DNA from: Paenibacillus terrae
Lineage (GTDB): Bacteria > Bacillota > Bacilli > Paenibacillales > Paenibacillaceae
Direction of reading: 5' to 3'
Length of the DNA: 64,000 bases
Assembly: GCF_000943545.1 (NCBI RefSeq)
Contig: NZ_JTHP01000012.1
Location: 1 to 64,000, forward strand
Shown here: positions 53,007 through 62,908 of the stretch, one piece after another
Layout: each line of letters opens with the position of its first letter
How positions within the stretch are numbered: position 1 is the stretch's first letter
Position numbers and translations under genes: made by a program
The notes under the pieces: generated by a model
The model's database searches: none
The model's input: only the letters and a program-made list of their open reading frames with translations
What the model was told of the DNA's origin: nothing

Positions 53007-54124
53007 GGCCGTTCACCTCCTGTACTCTTGTCTTGCCCGGCTTTGTTGTTGCTAGACGCAGCCTCCTCGCTGTCCTCCGTAAAATCTGCGGAAATTTCAT
53101 TTTCCGTCGAATGCTCGACTTGTTCCACTACATTCACTTGATCGGCCTGACCCGTTTTCGACTCGCGAGTCGTTAACTGCTGGAATATATTTTCCAAGCT
53201 GAGGCTTTCTTTTTTCAACTCCAAAATCGGAAGCTTCGCACCAGACAGCACATAAAAAAGCTCCTCGCGGAAATCCTCACTGGAAGCGCCTGTCAGTAAG
53301 CATCCGGTCAAATCTTCCTCCGTTGCAGTCTGCTTCGTGTCAGCTTGAGACAGGCCAGATGTTAATAGCTCCACCTCTACTTTCCCCCAACCGCGAAGAA
53401 CGTTCAGCACCTGCTCACGGCTGCCTTTGACCTCTACTTTTACCTTAAATCCGTCTTCCATCGAACCGCCGAGCGCCTCAGGCCGTCCATCCAGCACCAA
53501 CTCACCCTCATGGATGATAAGAACCCGATTACACAAGGCGTCCACCTCGGGCAAAATATGTGTGCTGAGCAGCACCGTATGATTTTCTCCAATCTCCTGA
53601 ATGAGCTGGCGAATTTCGAGAATCTGATTCGGGTCCAAACCTGAGGTCGGCTCATCCAGCACCAGCAAATCCGGGTTATGAATAATCGCCCCCGCCAGCC
53701 CCAAACGCTGCTTATACCCTTTGGACAAACTGCGTACCAGTTGCTTTTCACGCCCGTTCAGCCCAAGCCGGGAAATCATCTCGGAAATGCGCAGCTTTTG
53801 TTCTCTCGCAGGTACATCTCGAATGCTTGCCACAAACTTTAAATAGGATCGAACGGACATATCTCCATACAGAGGGGGCGTTTCCGGCAAATAGCCGATT
53901 TTGGAACGAGCCTGTCTGCCCTGATCCTGAATCGGGATGCCATCAATCGTAATCACTCCCTCATTCGGCTGGAGATACCCTGTAATCATGCGCATCGTCG
54001 TCGTTTTGCCTGCACCATTAGGCCCCAGAAACCCGACAATCTCGCCACGCTGCATTTCAAAATCCAGCTTATGTACGCCCCGGTTGCCCTCGTACCACTT
54101 GCTCACCTGCTGCACCTTGAGCAC
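53003..54124 (-). CDS. ABC transporter ATPase (GldA-like)
   Basis: 373 residues starting from GTG (AAAGGG 8 nt upstream). Walker A GPNGAGKTTTMR, signature LSKGYKQRLGL, Walker B LVLDEPTSGLDPNQ. A C-terminal extension of about 60 polar, acidic residues (EQVEHSTENEISADFTEDSE) is unusual and probably disordered. Confidence 0.92.
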   Translation of the reverse strand: MLKVQQVSKWYEGNRGVHKLDFEMQRGEIVGFLGPNGAGKTTTMRMITGYLQPNEGVITIDGIPIQDQGRQARSKIGYLPETPPLYGDMSVRSYLKFVASIRDVPAREQKLRISEMISRLGLNGREKQLVRSLSKGYKQRLGLAGAIIHNPDLLVLDEPTSGLDPNQILEIRQLIQEIGENHTVLLSTHILPEVDALCNRVLIIHEGELVLDGRPEALGGSMEDGFKVKVEVKGSREQVLNVLRGWGKVEVELLTSGLSQADTKQTATEEDLTGCLLTGASSEDFREELFYVLSGAKLPILELKKESLSLENIFQQLTTRESKTGQADQVNVVEQVEHSTENEISADFTEDSEEAASSNNKAGQDKSTGGERP

Positions 54125-54220
54125 ACGCTTCACCCTTTCTTTTATCATATTGCAAAGTCATAGTCTTTCACTGTAAACTACCCATTCGTCCAAACGGCTC
54201 TATTCCCTTTTCACACATCC

Positions 54221-54330
54221 AAAATGTTGCGTAGCGGAGGTTTTGAAGCTGGAGAAGCGCTAGCGCTAGCCTGATCGAAAGCTCAAATCCTTCGCGGAGC
54301 GGCCTCATCTGCACCTCATGCAACACTTTT
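54221..54330. repeat. 110-bp imperfect hairpin in a gene-free stretch
   Basis: AAAATGTTGC pairs with GCAACACTTTT at the ends; GCGGAGG...TTTTGAAGCT pairs with AGCTCAAATCCTTCGC inside; GCTAGCGCTAGC forms the centre. The remaining DNA from 54125 to 54598 holds no gene that I can support. Confidence 0.55.
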
Positions 54331-54598
54331 AAACTCTAATGTTAATCCCACACATATAACTCCAGCTTAAAGTCACTTAAATATAAGCTTAAAATAATAT
54401 GTCCAAAATGTGAACGAATGAATGTGCTTTTACACTCGTTAACTTGTACGGTTCGCCCTAACATTCATTTGCATCCCCGCATCAGCCACAATTTTATGCT
54501 GATTCCATCTAGACTTCCATAGATACCCACACCCTGTCCTTTTGCTGGAATACCTTGGTATATAAGAAGCTTTCGATTGGCTGAAGGGGGTTATTGAG

Positions 54599-55672
54599 AT
54601 CAAAGTTCTATTTACCTTTTATATACCCAGCGGCGGCGTGGAAACCTTGAACCGCCAACGCTGCAAGGTGCTTAGCCAGGATGGGATTGAATGCCATCTT
54701 CTCTACTATCAGCAGGGTACGGGGATGCAAAACTTGCATGGAGATATTCCCGTGTTTACGACTTCTTCCGAGGGAGATATTTCTAGTCTGATACACACTC
54801 ACCGTTACGATGCCATCGTCGTCTCGTCGGATTACCAGATGCTCGCAAAACTGCGCATTTTGGGCTATCAGGGTGTGCTAATCTATGAATCACAGGGCTT
54901 CGGTCCGCATGTGGAGGCTGCATTGGTAGTAGGCGAAGCCACACCGTTTCTTCAAAGATACGCCAATGCAGTACTGCTACCCACCACTACGCATCTGGTC
55001 GAACTATTTTCCAGCATGTGTCCGTGGCTTAAGCGTTACGTGTTTCCAAACGTACTGGATACCAGCGTATTTAATTATGTACCTAACACTCCTCCGATCA
55101 ATCCGGTCATTGCATGGGTTGGGCGACTGGAGCCGAACAAAAACTGGAGGCATTTTATTGATATCTCTTACTGGATGCTGCAAAACCGCCCGGATCTTCG
55201 CATCTGGATGTTCTATGATAATACCCTTTCGCAGCCAGAGGATAAGGTACAATTCGAGAGCATGGTTACACAGCTTGGCTTGTCCTCCATTGTAGAACGT
55301 TTCAACAACGTGCCCCATGCTAAAATGCCTCTGTATTACTCCATGATTGGCGATTCGGGAGGGTATCTGTTGTCCACTTCACTGGTAGAGGGATTTGGAT
55401 ACGCCGTAGCTGAAGCCATGGCTTGCCGCTGTCCCGTGCTCAGCTCTGATTCTGACGGGGTGCGAGCCTTCATCGATCACAACGTAACGGGTAAATTTTA
55501 TGCTCAAGGAGATATCTTGCAGGCGGTATTGGAGGGACTGGATCTGATAAACAACGCGCCCCACCGCGAATCCATTCGCCAGAAGGGGCTGACAAGGATC
55601 GTCGACCTGTTAGCACCGGATAAATATGTGCAATCCTTCCGGCAAATGATGGATGCGCTGGGCGTGGGGTAA
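54599..55672 (+). CDS. GT4-type glycosyltransferase
   Basis: About 357 residues. N-terminal GT-B start M-KVLFTFYIPSGGVETLNR; C-terminal donor domain VIAWVGRLEPNKNW and EGFGYAVAEAMACRCPV (E-x7-E). The coding frame is natural from ATC at 54599 (GGGGG 8 nt upstream) or ATT at 54593; the first standard codon, GTG at 54638, would delete the glycine-rich acceptor loop. So a non-standard start is likely. No neighbours on the same strand. Confidence 0.85.
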   Translation: MKVLFTFYIPSGGVETLNRQRCKVLSQDGIECHLLYYQQGTGMQNLHGDIPVFTTSSEGDISSLIHTHRYDAIVVSSDYQMLAKLRILGYQGVLIYESQGFGPHVEAALVVGEATPFLQRYANAVLLPTTTHLVELFSSMCPWLKRYVFPNVLDTSVFNYVPNTPPINPVIAWVGRLEPNKNWRHFIDISYWMLQNRPDLRIWMFYDNTLSQPEDKVQFESMVTQLGLSSIVERFNNVPHAKMPLYYSMIGDSGGYLLSTSLVEGFGYAVAEAMACRCPVLSSDSDGVRAFIDHNVTGKFYAQGDILQAVLEGLDLINNAPHRESIRQKGLTRIVDLLAPDKYVQSFRQMMDALGVG

Positions 55673-55752
55673 GCTATTATTTTAATGAAGAATTACTCCA
55701 GCAGCTTAAAGCAGGGCAGGTCTCCAAGACGATACAGAAACCATTATCCCCA

Positions 55753-55803
55753 AAAAATAATAGCTGACGACATCCCTTTTTTACACACGGGCCATCGTCA
55801 GCA
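55753..55803 (-). terminator. Terminator of the beta-glucoside operon
   Basis: Minus strand GCTGACGA...TCGTCAGC (8-bp stem, long loop) then TATTATTTTTT. Confidence 0.65.
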
Positions 55804-55840
55804 TTATGACTTTCCTTTTTTATCACTGAATATTTGGAAT

Positions 55841-57691
55841 CTATCTAATCTTTAATAAGCAGTCTCCTGCATGAATATCCTTCAAGTCTTCAACTAAAAT
55901 ATCCGTGTACACGGCTGCATTGGTTACAATGACGGATGTGGTGATATCATATCCTTCATCTGCTATAGCCTCGGGATCAAATTCAACCAGCTTGTCTCCT
56001 TTTTGAATGGTATCCCCTTCAGAGACAAAAGAAGTGAAATGTTTTCCCTTCAGGCTGACCGTATTAATTCCAATGTGAATGAGCAGTTCAACACCATCCT
56101 CAGAAATAAGGCCGATTGCATGTTTTGTTTTGAAAACGGTAACAACAGTTCCGTTAAAAGGTGCGTAGGCTACCCCATCTTTCGGAATAATAGCAGCCCC
56201 CTGACCCATCGCACCACTTGAGAAAGCTTCATCATTTACAGCGGTTAAAGGAATCAATTCACCGTTTAGAGGACTGAATACCACTTTGTCCTCCTCTTTG
56301 CTTTCATCTGCAACCTTAATCTCAGGCGCAGGTTTAGCATTTTTATAGCCGAAAAGATAGGTCAGGATAAATGCGAGTACAAAAGCCACAACCAAAGATA
56401 TGATAAAGCCGATGAAACCTGCATCTATGCCTTTTGGATTAATGAACAGAGGAATACCAAAAATGCCGCCGGAGGCAAAACCATATGCCGTTGATCCCAG
56501 TAAACCTGCCGTGGCTCCCCCTATACCTGCGGCAATGGAAGCTAAAATAAACGGCTTTTTGGCAGGTAGCGTAACCCCGTAAATAGCTGGTTCCGTAACT
56601 CCCATCACCCCTGCAATTGTAGCAGAAGTGGCAATAGGTTTTAATTTAGGGTCACGTGATTTCAAAGCAATGGCAAAGGCCGCACCGGTTTGAGCAAAAG
56701 TAGTACAGAACAGCATCCCGTTAATCGGATCAAACCCGTTCGTAACTACATTATTCAGGAGAATTGGAATAAATGCCCAATGCAGACCGAAGATAATAAT
56801 GGCTTGCCAGAACCCGGCCAGAACGAGACCAGCTACAGCCGGACTTAACTGGTAAATCCACATGGAGCCATTAGCCAACCCATCGCTGACTATAGTTGAT
56901 ATCGGCCCGACAACCAGAAAAACAATCGGTGATATGATGACCAAGGTCAGAAAAGGCACAATGAACATTTTAATGGAGGCAGGTGCATACTTGCTTATCA
57001 TTTTTTCGACCTTAGCTGCCAAAAATGCTCCAATAATGATAGGTATAACAGAAGAAGTATAATTAATCAGAACAACAGGTATGGTCAAAAAGGACAGCGC
57101 CGTTTTATCCGTAAAGGCGGAAGTAATGGTCGGATACACCAAGGCGGCCCCCAAAACAGCAGACAGGTACGGGTTTCCTCCAAATTTTTTACCTGCTGAA
57201 AACCCTAGAATAATCGGAAAGAAATAAAACATAGCGTCTGCTGTCGCATATAAAATTTTATATGTGCCCATCTGATCCGTCATCCAGCCCAGGGATGTGC
57301 ATAAGGCCAGCAGTCCTTTTAGAATCCCTACAGCGGCGAGCACACCAACAACGGGCATGAACACGCCTGAGATCACATCGACAAATCGGCTGAATAAACT
57401 GGATTTCTCATTGGTTTGCTCTTCTTGACTCGCTTGATCCGGCTTTACTCCCATCGTATCCAAAAGAGCTTCGTATACTTTGGGAACCTCATTACCAATG
57501 ACCACCTGAAATTGGCCACCACTTTCCACGACTGTAATGACACCGTCAATCTGTTTGATTTTTTCTTTATCTGGTAATTGATTATCCTTTAATTTGAATC
57601 TCAATCGAGTGACACAGTGAATTACACTGTTCACATTTTCGCTTCCTCCCACTGAACTTAATACTTCTTCGGCTGTTTTTTTATGATCCAT
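55841..57691 (-). CDS. Beta-glucoside-type PTS enzyme IIBCA
   Basis: 616 residues. IIB with the cysteine in VIHCVTRLRFKL. IIC with SRFVDVISGVFMPVVGVLAA and ATSATIAGVMGVTEPAIYGV. IIA with the phosphohistidine in LLIHIGINTV (about residue 540). All three domains are in one chain, as in BglP. Start ATG 57691 has GGAG 8 nt upstream (57694 also possible). It is downstream of a GH140-like enzyme under a LacI regulator. Confidence 0.9.
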   Translation of the reverse strand: MDHKKTAEEVLSSVGGSENVNSVIHCVTRLRFKLKDNQLPDKEKIKQIDGVITVVESGGQFQVVIGNEVPKVYEALLDTMGVKPDQASQEEQTNEKSSLFSRFVDVISGVFMPVVGVLAAVGILKGLLALCTSLGWMTDQMGTYKILYATADAMFYFFPIILGFSAGKKFGGNPYLSAVLGAALVYPTITSAFTDKTALSFLTIPVVLINYTSSVIPIIIGAFLAAKVEKMISKYAPASIKMFIVPFLTLVIISPIVFLVVGPISTIVSDGLANGSMWIYQLSPAVAGLVLAGFWQAIIIFGLHWAFIPILLNNVVTNGFDPINGMLFCTTFAQTGAAFAIALKSRDPKLKPIATSATIAGVMGVTEPAIYGVTLPAKKPFILASIAAGIGGATAGLLGSTAYGFASGGIFGIPLFINPKGIDAGFIGFIISLVVAFVLAFILTYLFGYKNAKPAPEIKVADESKEEDKVVFSPLNGELIPLTAVNDEAFSSGAMGQGAAIIPKDGVAYAPFNGTVVTVFKTKHAIGLISEDGVELLIHIGINTVSLKGKHFTSFVSEGDTIQKGDKLVEFDPEAIADEGYDITTSVIVTNAAVYTDILVEDLKDIHAGDCLLKIR

Positions 57692-57815
57692 CATGTTCAC
57701 TCCTTCTTGGATGCGCTTTCTATTTTCTTTTTTGCAATAGCAGTGACAATTATGACGCTTATACCGCCTGCAAGCTTACCCTCGATCATAGCTGCCATCA
57801 TGTTCGTCTTTTGTT

Positions 57816-59096
57816 TTATTTTGTCCCGATGATCACAACATCACTTTCAAAACTATGCATGTCTATAATGGATTGACCATCCTGGATGTACACCTCTGTT
57901 TGGGCAAAACGTTTTCCCGCTAAATCAATCGTTGTAAACTTGTAATCCTGCACATTGATGCTTAACCGCACCTTTGTGTTAACCGGAATATACAAAACTA
58001 CGGTATTCTCGTTTCCGGCGGCTCTAATCTCTTCTGTCTTATTTAGAACAATATCCAGCGGCCTAATGCCAACAAGCTTATACATTTCAAACAGATATTT
58101 AATAAATGAATAATCCCATGCACCTTCAAAACGCAATGCCGTTCTCCAATCATAGGGACTATCAAAGCCTTCCCCTTCTACGATGCCGAATTTCTTCCCT
58201 TTTTTATGCCAGCTCCAAATTCCGTGCGCTCCGTATGTTACTCCTGCTCCCCCACCTGCAAGGAGACTCTGCCATGCTGCTTTTCTGGCATCCAATGCAG
58301 TATATCTGCCATACACATTACGGCTATAACTGATCTGTTCATAGCATGGTTCCCCATTAATGACTGGCCGTATTTCCGACTTATGATAAAAATGCTGGGC
58401 AATCTCGTGGGCTACATGTTGAAACTGGGAGTTGTGTCCTGATTGATACATATAGAATCCAAGACCCTTGTGTTTCTCAAAGGCTTGAGGAATTTCCCTC
58501 AATCTTCCTTGAATATGCAGCGTAGTTAAGCTTGCCGGGCTTAATGTTTGTACAATATCCAATGCTTTTAAATAATAGGAATTGGCACGTTCAGTTGGAA
58601 AATTACTATCCCCGCTGATCAGAAAAATAGGATTAAATGGAGAAAAACGGTTTACGACGTACGTTACGTAGTGTTCAATGCATTCAAACGGCATTTTATT
58701 GCCCTTTTGGAACATTTCAGCCCATGTATCTGGTACGTAGTTACACCATAACAGAACAAGTGCCGGAACAAATCCACGCTCTACAGCCATCTTAATCATG
58801 ACTTCTGCCCGATCAAAATAAGCTTCGTTTAATGTATGGTAGTCGAAATCTCCATTTTCCAGTAAAGCAAACGGCTGAAGGTTCAAGTCCGATTCACTAG
58901 CATCCCATTGTCGGAGCATGTTGATTTGCAACACATTGAACCCCTGCATCTTCCTATAATCAAGGTAATCACTCCACTCCTCCAACGTCGCGTTGGTAAA
59001 TACGCTCCAAACCGTATCTGCCAAATAAAAAAAGGGGTTTCCCTCTCTTGTAAAACTTCTCTGATTTTCAGCAATGTTTAAACTCAAATGAATCAC
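57816..59096 (-). CDS. DUF4038 (GH140-like) glycoside hydrolase
   Basis: A 426-residue cytoplasmic TIM-barrel protein with TREGNPFFYLADTVWSVFTN and LYFDRAEVMIKMAVERGFVP-type strands, then VTYGAHGIWSWHKKGKKFGI, and a beta-sandwich at the end. GH140 enzymes (apiosidases) have this architecture. No signal peptide, so it works on sugars brought in by the PTS. Actual sugar unknown. Confidence 0.78.
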   Translation of the reverse strand: MIHLSLNIAENQRSFTREGNPFFYLADTVWSVFTNATLEEWSDYLDYRKMQGFNVLQINMLRQWDASESDLNLQPFALLENGDFDYHTLNEAYFDRAEVMIKMAVERGFVPALVLLWCNYVPDTWAEMFQKGNKMPFECIEHYVTYVVNRFSPFNPIFLISGDSNFPTERANSYYLKALDIVQTLSPASLTTLHIQGRLREIPQAFEKHKGLGFYMYQSGHNSQFQHVAHEIAQHFYHKSEIRPVINGEPCYEQISYSRNVYGRYTALDARKAAWQSLLAGGGAGVTYGAHGIWSWHKKGKKFGIVEGEGFDSPYDWRTALRFEGAWDYSFIKYLFEMYKLVGIRPLDIVLNKTEEIRAAGNENTVVLYIPVNTKVRLSINVQDYKFTTIDLAGKRFAQTEVYIQDGQSIIDMHSFESDVVIIGTK

Positions 59097-59185
59097 CTTT
59101 CCTTTCTTGCTGCATTCATAATATATTCTAAATATAACTAAACTAAAAAACTAATTTTATATTTTTTTCGTAAAATAAACTAAAT

Positions 59186-59197
59186 TAAAGCGCTTTA
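59186..59197. promoter_or_regulatory. Candidate cre-like palindrome TAAAGCGCTTTA
   Basis: A perfect 12-bp palindrome with the AAAGCGCTTT core of CcpA sites, upstream of the GH140-PTS operon. Confidence 0.45.
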
Positions 59198-59262
59198 CAT
59201 CTGAATATTAACATCAAAAATCATAATCGGTCAACATATTTTTAATTATCACATTTTAGTTT

Positions 59263-59284
59263 AGTTTAGTTTATAAACTAAACT
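59263..59284. promoter_or_regulatory. LacI-type operator (22-bp perfect palindrome)
   Basis: AGTTTAGTTTA/TAAACTAAACT. Related AACTAAA half-sites are scattered at about 59140-59155 and 59175-59185 near the divergent operon promoter. The palindrome lies just upstream of the lacI-type gene. Confidence 0.75.
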
Positions 59285-59339
59285 TTCTCGTATAATAATG
59301 TTATAATTTATGTAGTTTAGTCCAATAGGGGGTTCCACA

Positions 59340-60368
59340 TTGAAAATTGATGATATTGCAAGGCTTGCCGGTGTTTCGAAATCTGCCGTCTCTCTTGCTT
59401 TTAATAATAAGCCCGGAGTTAGCGAAGAAACGAAGCAGCATATTTTAAAAATCGCTGAAGAACATGAATATAAACCACGAACCATGAAGACAAACAAGGA
59501 ATTCTCTAAAAATTACAATGTGATTCGTTTTGTTGCGTGCAAAAATACAGACATCGTAACAGAGCATTATGACTCGCTTCCATTTTTTAATGAATTAATT
59601 CATCATATTACCAATCAGGTGAGAGAACATGGAAACACCCTTATTTTTTCGTCTTTTGATAGCCATAGCCTTGAAGAAGAATTATCTGCTCTGGAAAAAG
59701 ACCACCCCTCCTCTGGGGTGCTTCTGCTTGGCACCAATTTAACTTCCGAGGATATTTATTCTATACAATCCATTCATTCCAATATCGTTATTTTGGATAC
59801 CTGCTTTGAACATATTGATGCCAGTTTTGTATCCATTAATAACTACCTTGGCGGCTATCAGGCAGGTCAATATTTAATTCAGTTAGGACACAAGAAAATA
59901 GGATACGTACAATCCAGTACCAGAATTCTTAACTTTAAAAAACGAAAGGAAGGGTTTATGGCAGCTTTGGAGGAACACAATCTTTCCATAGAAAATGGGC
60001 TTACATTTGATTTGAATCCCCTGCTTGTAATGTCACAGGATTCATTTAAAGCAGCTATTCATGAATTGGGTGAGCTGCCTTCGGCATTATTTTGCGAAAA
60101 TGATTACATGGCGATCAGCGTCATTAAAACGTTTCAAGACATGAACATTCGAGTGCCTGAACAAATTTCCGTTATGGGATTTGATAATATTCATGAGGCC
60201 AAGGTCATTAGCCCGGAACTCACAACCATTCATGTGAAAAAGGATATTTTGGCCCAAACTGCTGTAAAGTTGCTTATGGAGAGGCTTAACAACAATCAGG
60301 AGCATCATACTCAGGTTCTGGTGAATACAGAGGTTATTGAAAGAAAATCTTGTTTAGCCTCAGAATGA
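59340..60368 (+). CDS. LacI-family transcription regulator
   Basis: A 342-residue repressor starting from TTG (AGGGGG 7 nt upstream). HTH MKIDDIARLAGVSKSAVSLA and hinge EYKPRT. Periplasmic-binding-like sensor domain ending VKKDILAQTAVKLLMERLNN. It is divergent from the GH140-PTS operon. The 22-bp palindrome between is its probable operator. Confidence 0.92.
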   Translation: MKIDDIARLAGVSKSAVSLAFNNKPGVSEETKQHILKIAEEHEYKPRTMKTNKEFSKNYNVIRFVACKNTDIVTEHYDSLPFFNELIHHITNQVREHGNTLIFSSFDSHSLEEELSALEKDHPSSGVLLLGTNLTSEDIYSIQSIHSNIVILDTCFEHIDASFVSINNYLGGYQAGQYLIQLGHKKIGYVQSSTRILNFKKRKEGFMAALEEHNLSIENGLTFDLNPLLVMSQDSFKAAIHELGELPSALFCENDYMAISVIKTFQDMNIRVPEQISVMGFDNIHEAKVISPELTTIHVKKDILAQTAVKLLMERLNNNQEHHTQVLVNTEVIERKSCLASE

Positions 60369-60427
60369 CCTAGGATAAGGTAAACTAAATGGGGTGATAG
60401 AGAAGATAACAAGAGGGAGGGTTCAGC

Positions 60428-60502
60428 ATGATATATATGTGAGCTGGACGAGCGGTCTTCATCATACTCGCCATTATTTTAAGTGGAACAGGAGTTATAT
60501 GA
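60428..60502 (+). pseudogene. Small membrane-peptide ORF broken by TGA
   Basis: A GGGAGGG site 6 nt upstream of ATG is followed by M-I-Y-M, then TGA, then in frame a hydrophobic segment AGRAVFIILAIILSGTGVI. It could be a decayed small membrane-peptide gene (TGG to TGA). Evidence is weak. Confidence 0.35.
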
Positions 60503-60506
60503 TTCT

Positions 60507-60532
60507 AGAAAAAGGCCGCCGGGTAGGCGGCC
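60507..60532 (-). terminator. Terminator of ars operon
   Basis: GGCCGCC-TACCC-GGCGGCC and a TTTTT run on the minus strand, just after arsC. Confidence 0.8.
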
Positions 60533-60539
60533 TGCCTAT

Positions 60540-60959
60540 TTACTCGCCTGTTTCAGCAAACTTATGAATGCGTACCCCAATTTCATCACGCACACGCTGG
60601 AAGACGGCCCATTTTTCTTCTTCGGTACCCTGCGCTTTCGCTGGATCATCAAAACCCCAGTGCTCACGGCGCACATGAGGAGGCGTAACAGGACATTTAT
60701 CCGCTGCATCCCCGCACAAGGTCACAACCAAGTCGGCGGAGTTTAGCCGTTCAGAGCTGATGATATCTGATGTTTGCCCTGAAATATCAATCTCTACTTC
60801 CTGCATCGCCTGTACAGCTTTCGGGTTCAGTCCATGCGCTTCAATGCCTGCGCTGTATACATTCCAGTGATCGCCCAGAACCTTTTTGGCCCAGCCTTCT
60901 GCTATCTGACTACGGCAAGAGTTACCAGTACACAAGAAGTAAATTGTCTTTTTATCCAT
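60540..60959 (-). CDS. arsC: Arsenate reductase (thioredoxin-dependent)
   Basis: A 139-residue low-MW phosphatase-like reductase. P-loop [15 protein letters not shown], resolving cysteines in [16 protein letters not shown]. It reduces arsenate to arsenite for ArsB. Last gene of arsR-arsB-arsC; 26 nt after arsB. Confidence 0.95.
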   Translation of the reverse strand: MDKKTIYFLCTGNSCRSQIAEGWAKKVLGDHWNVYSAGIEAHGLNPKAVQAMQEVEIDISGQTSDIISSERLNSADLVVTLCGDAADKCPVTPPHVRREHWGFDDPAKAQGTEEEKWAVFQRVRDEIGVRIHKFAETGE

Positions 60960-60985
60960 GATGATCGTCTCCTTTAGTGTTTAAA

Positions 60986-62287
60986 TCATAATATTGTCAA
61001 CCACAAATACAAACCCAAAAGCGTGAAAAAAAGCGTAGGCAAGGTCAGAATTACACCTGTTTTGAAGTAGGTTCCCCAACGAATCTTTATGCCTTTAGAA
61101 GTAAGCACATGCAGCCAGAGCAGCGTAGCCAAGGAGCCAATGGGTGTCATCTTGGGCCCTAAATCCGACCCGATTACATTGGCGTAAACAAGTGCCTCCC
61201 GGATCATTCCCGTTGCGTTCGTAGCATGGATCGCCAACGCATTAATCATGACCGTAGGCATGTTGTTCATCACCGACGAAATGACGGCAGCCATAAAACC
61301 CATAGCCATCGTAGCCACAAACATCCCCTCGTCTGCTGCCGCTTGAATAAGATGAGCTAGCAAATCTGTCAAACCCACATTACGCAACCCGTATACTACG
61401 ACGTACATCCCGATGGAGAAAAATACGATGGACCATGGCGCGCTTATCATGACTTCTTTTACAGGTACCACAGGACTTTTACGAGCAATAAATAAGAGAA
61501 TAACAGCAATGATTGTCACAATTACCGAAACTGGAATGTTGAAAAATTCGCTGATCAGATAACCTGCAAGCAGAAGGGTCAGGAAGATCCAGGAAAGCCG
61601 GAACATTTTCGCATCCTTAATCGCTTTAGCAGGAGCCGTTACATGAGCAACATCAAACTTCCCTGGAATGCTTTTACGGAAAAAGAGATACAGCACTAAC
61701 ATGCTCGCAGCTATAGAAAAAAAATTTGGAATAATCATACGGCCTGCATACTCCATAAATGTGATGTTGAAGAAATTGGCGGTCACGATGTTAACCAAAT
61801 TGCTGACGACGAGCGGAAGCGAAGCCGTATCTGCAATAAAGCCACTGGCTATGATAAAAGGGAATACCCTTGTTTCTTCAAACTTGAGCGCCCGTACCAT
61901 CGCCAGCACAATGGGAGTCAGGATCAAAGCGGCACCATCATTTGCAAAAAAAGCAGCTACCACCGCTCCCAGCAAAGTCACATACATAAACAGCCGGACA
62001 CCGCTTCCCTGCGCAGCCCTCGCCATATGTAAAGCGGCCCATTCAAATAGTCCGATCTTATCCAGCACCAATGAAATGAGAATAATAGCTACAAAAGCCA
62101 GCGTGGCATTCCACACGATTCGGGTTACTTCCCACACATCTTGAATATGAACCACGCCAACAAGCAGAGCCAAAATTGCTCCTGCGGAGGCTGACCATCC
62201 AATAGACAGGTTCTTGGGCTGCCAGATCACCAGCGTCAAAGTTAACAGGAAAATAGCGCATGACAAGAAAACCGATAACACGTTCAA
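60986..62287 (-). CDS. arsB: Arsenite efflux permease
   Basis: A 433-residue ArsB with 12 membrane segments ([55 protein letters not shown]). It exports arsenite, driven by the membrane potential. 106 nt after arsR, with an ArsR-like palindrome in between. Confidence 0.93.
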   Translation of the reverse strand: MNVLSVFLSCAIFLLTLTLVIWQPKNLSIGWSASAGAILALLVGVVHIQDVWEVTRIVWNATLAFVAIILISLVLDKIGLFEWAALHMARAAQGSGVRLFMYVTLLGAVVAAFFANDGAALILTPIVLAMVRALKFEETRVFPFIIASGFIADTASLPLVVSNLVNIVTANFFNITFMEYAGRMIIPNFFSIAASMLVLYLFFRKSIPGKFDVAHVTAPAKAIKDAKMFRLSWIFLTLLLAGYLISEFFNIPVSVIVTIIAVILLFIARKSPVVPVKEVMISAPWSIVFFSIGMYVVVYGLRNVGLTDLLAHLIQAAADEGMFVATMAMGFMAAVISSVMNNMPTVMINALAIHATNATGMIREALVYANVIGSDLGPKMTPIGSLATLLWLHVLTSKGIKIRWGTYFKTGVILTLPTLFFTLLGLYLWLTIL

Positions 62288-62326
62288 ACCTCCGATCCAA
62301 GATGTATCATTACATCAAATCATTTT

Positions 62327-62342
62327 ATAAGCATATGCTTAT
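62327..62342. promoter_or_regulatory. ArsR-type box upstream of arsB
   Basis: ATAAGCATATGCTTAT, a perfect 16-bp palindrome, between arsR and arsB. A related site lies at 62769..62784. Confidence 0.65.
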
Positions 62343-62393
62343 ATATTGGGCATCATTTTCCATGCTCACAGAGGCAACTTTTCCATCGAATCT

Positions 62394-62753
62394 TTAGCAG
62401 GAGCAGGAATTCGAATCAGGTCCGCAAGCAGCGGTTGGTTCTTCTTTATTTAAAAGCTTCAAAATTTGCTTCTCATCTGGCATACATTGAAGGACCGCTT
62501 GAATATGAGGCTTGTCCTCCACATTGAGAGAATAGTACACCCACTGTCCGCGTCGAGCTTCTTTTACAATCCCTTGAGACTTTAGCTTTCTTAGATGCTG
62601 GCTGATACCCGGTTGCGAAATATCAAAAATCTCGACAAATTCGCACACACACCATTCCCTCTCTTGGAGCAAAGAGAGCATCGTCAGCCGTGTTCTATCA
62701 CCCAATAGCTTTAATTGATCCGCTACATAAGCCAGTTGGTCCAATATGACCAC
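62394..62753 (-). CDS. arsR: ArsR repressor
   Basis: A 119-residue ArsR/SmtB protein. Metal site CVCEF (REWCVCEFVEIFDISQPGIS) in the recognition helix. C-terminus has a Cys-rich tail (ACGPDSNSCSC), an extra thiol group often seen in such repressors. It should release DNA on arsenite binding. Confidence 0.93.
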   Translation of the reverse strand: MVILDQLAYVADQLKLLGDRTRLTMLSLLQEREWCVCEFVEIFDISQPGISQHLRKLKSQGIVKEARRGQWVYYSLNVEDKPHIQAVLQCMPDEKQILKLLNKEEPTAACGPDSNSCSC

Positions 62754-62768
62754 CTCTTCTCTCTATAT

Positions 62769-62784
62769 ATAATCATTTGCTTAT
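62769..62784. promoter_or_regulatory. ArsR-type box upstream of arsR
   Basis: ATAATCATTTGCTTAT, near the arsR promoter. It shares its right half, ATnTGCTTAT-like, with the box at 62327. Confidence 0.5.
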
Positions 62785-62908
62785 ATCTTAATTGTATACT
62801 CAACACCACTCTTTTTCAATACAATCGTATAATCGAATTTTTCACTTTTTCATAACCAATCTACCGTTGTATACTGTTCATCAGAACAGCTATGGAAGGA
62901 GGCTCATT

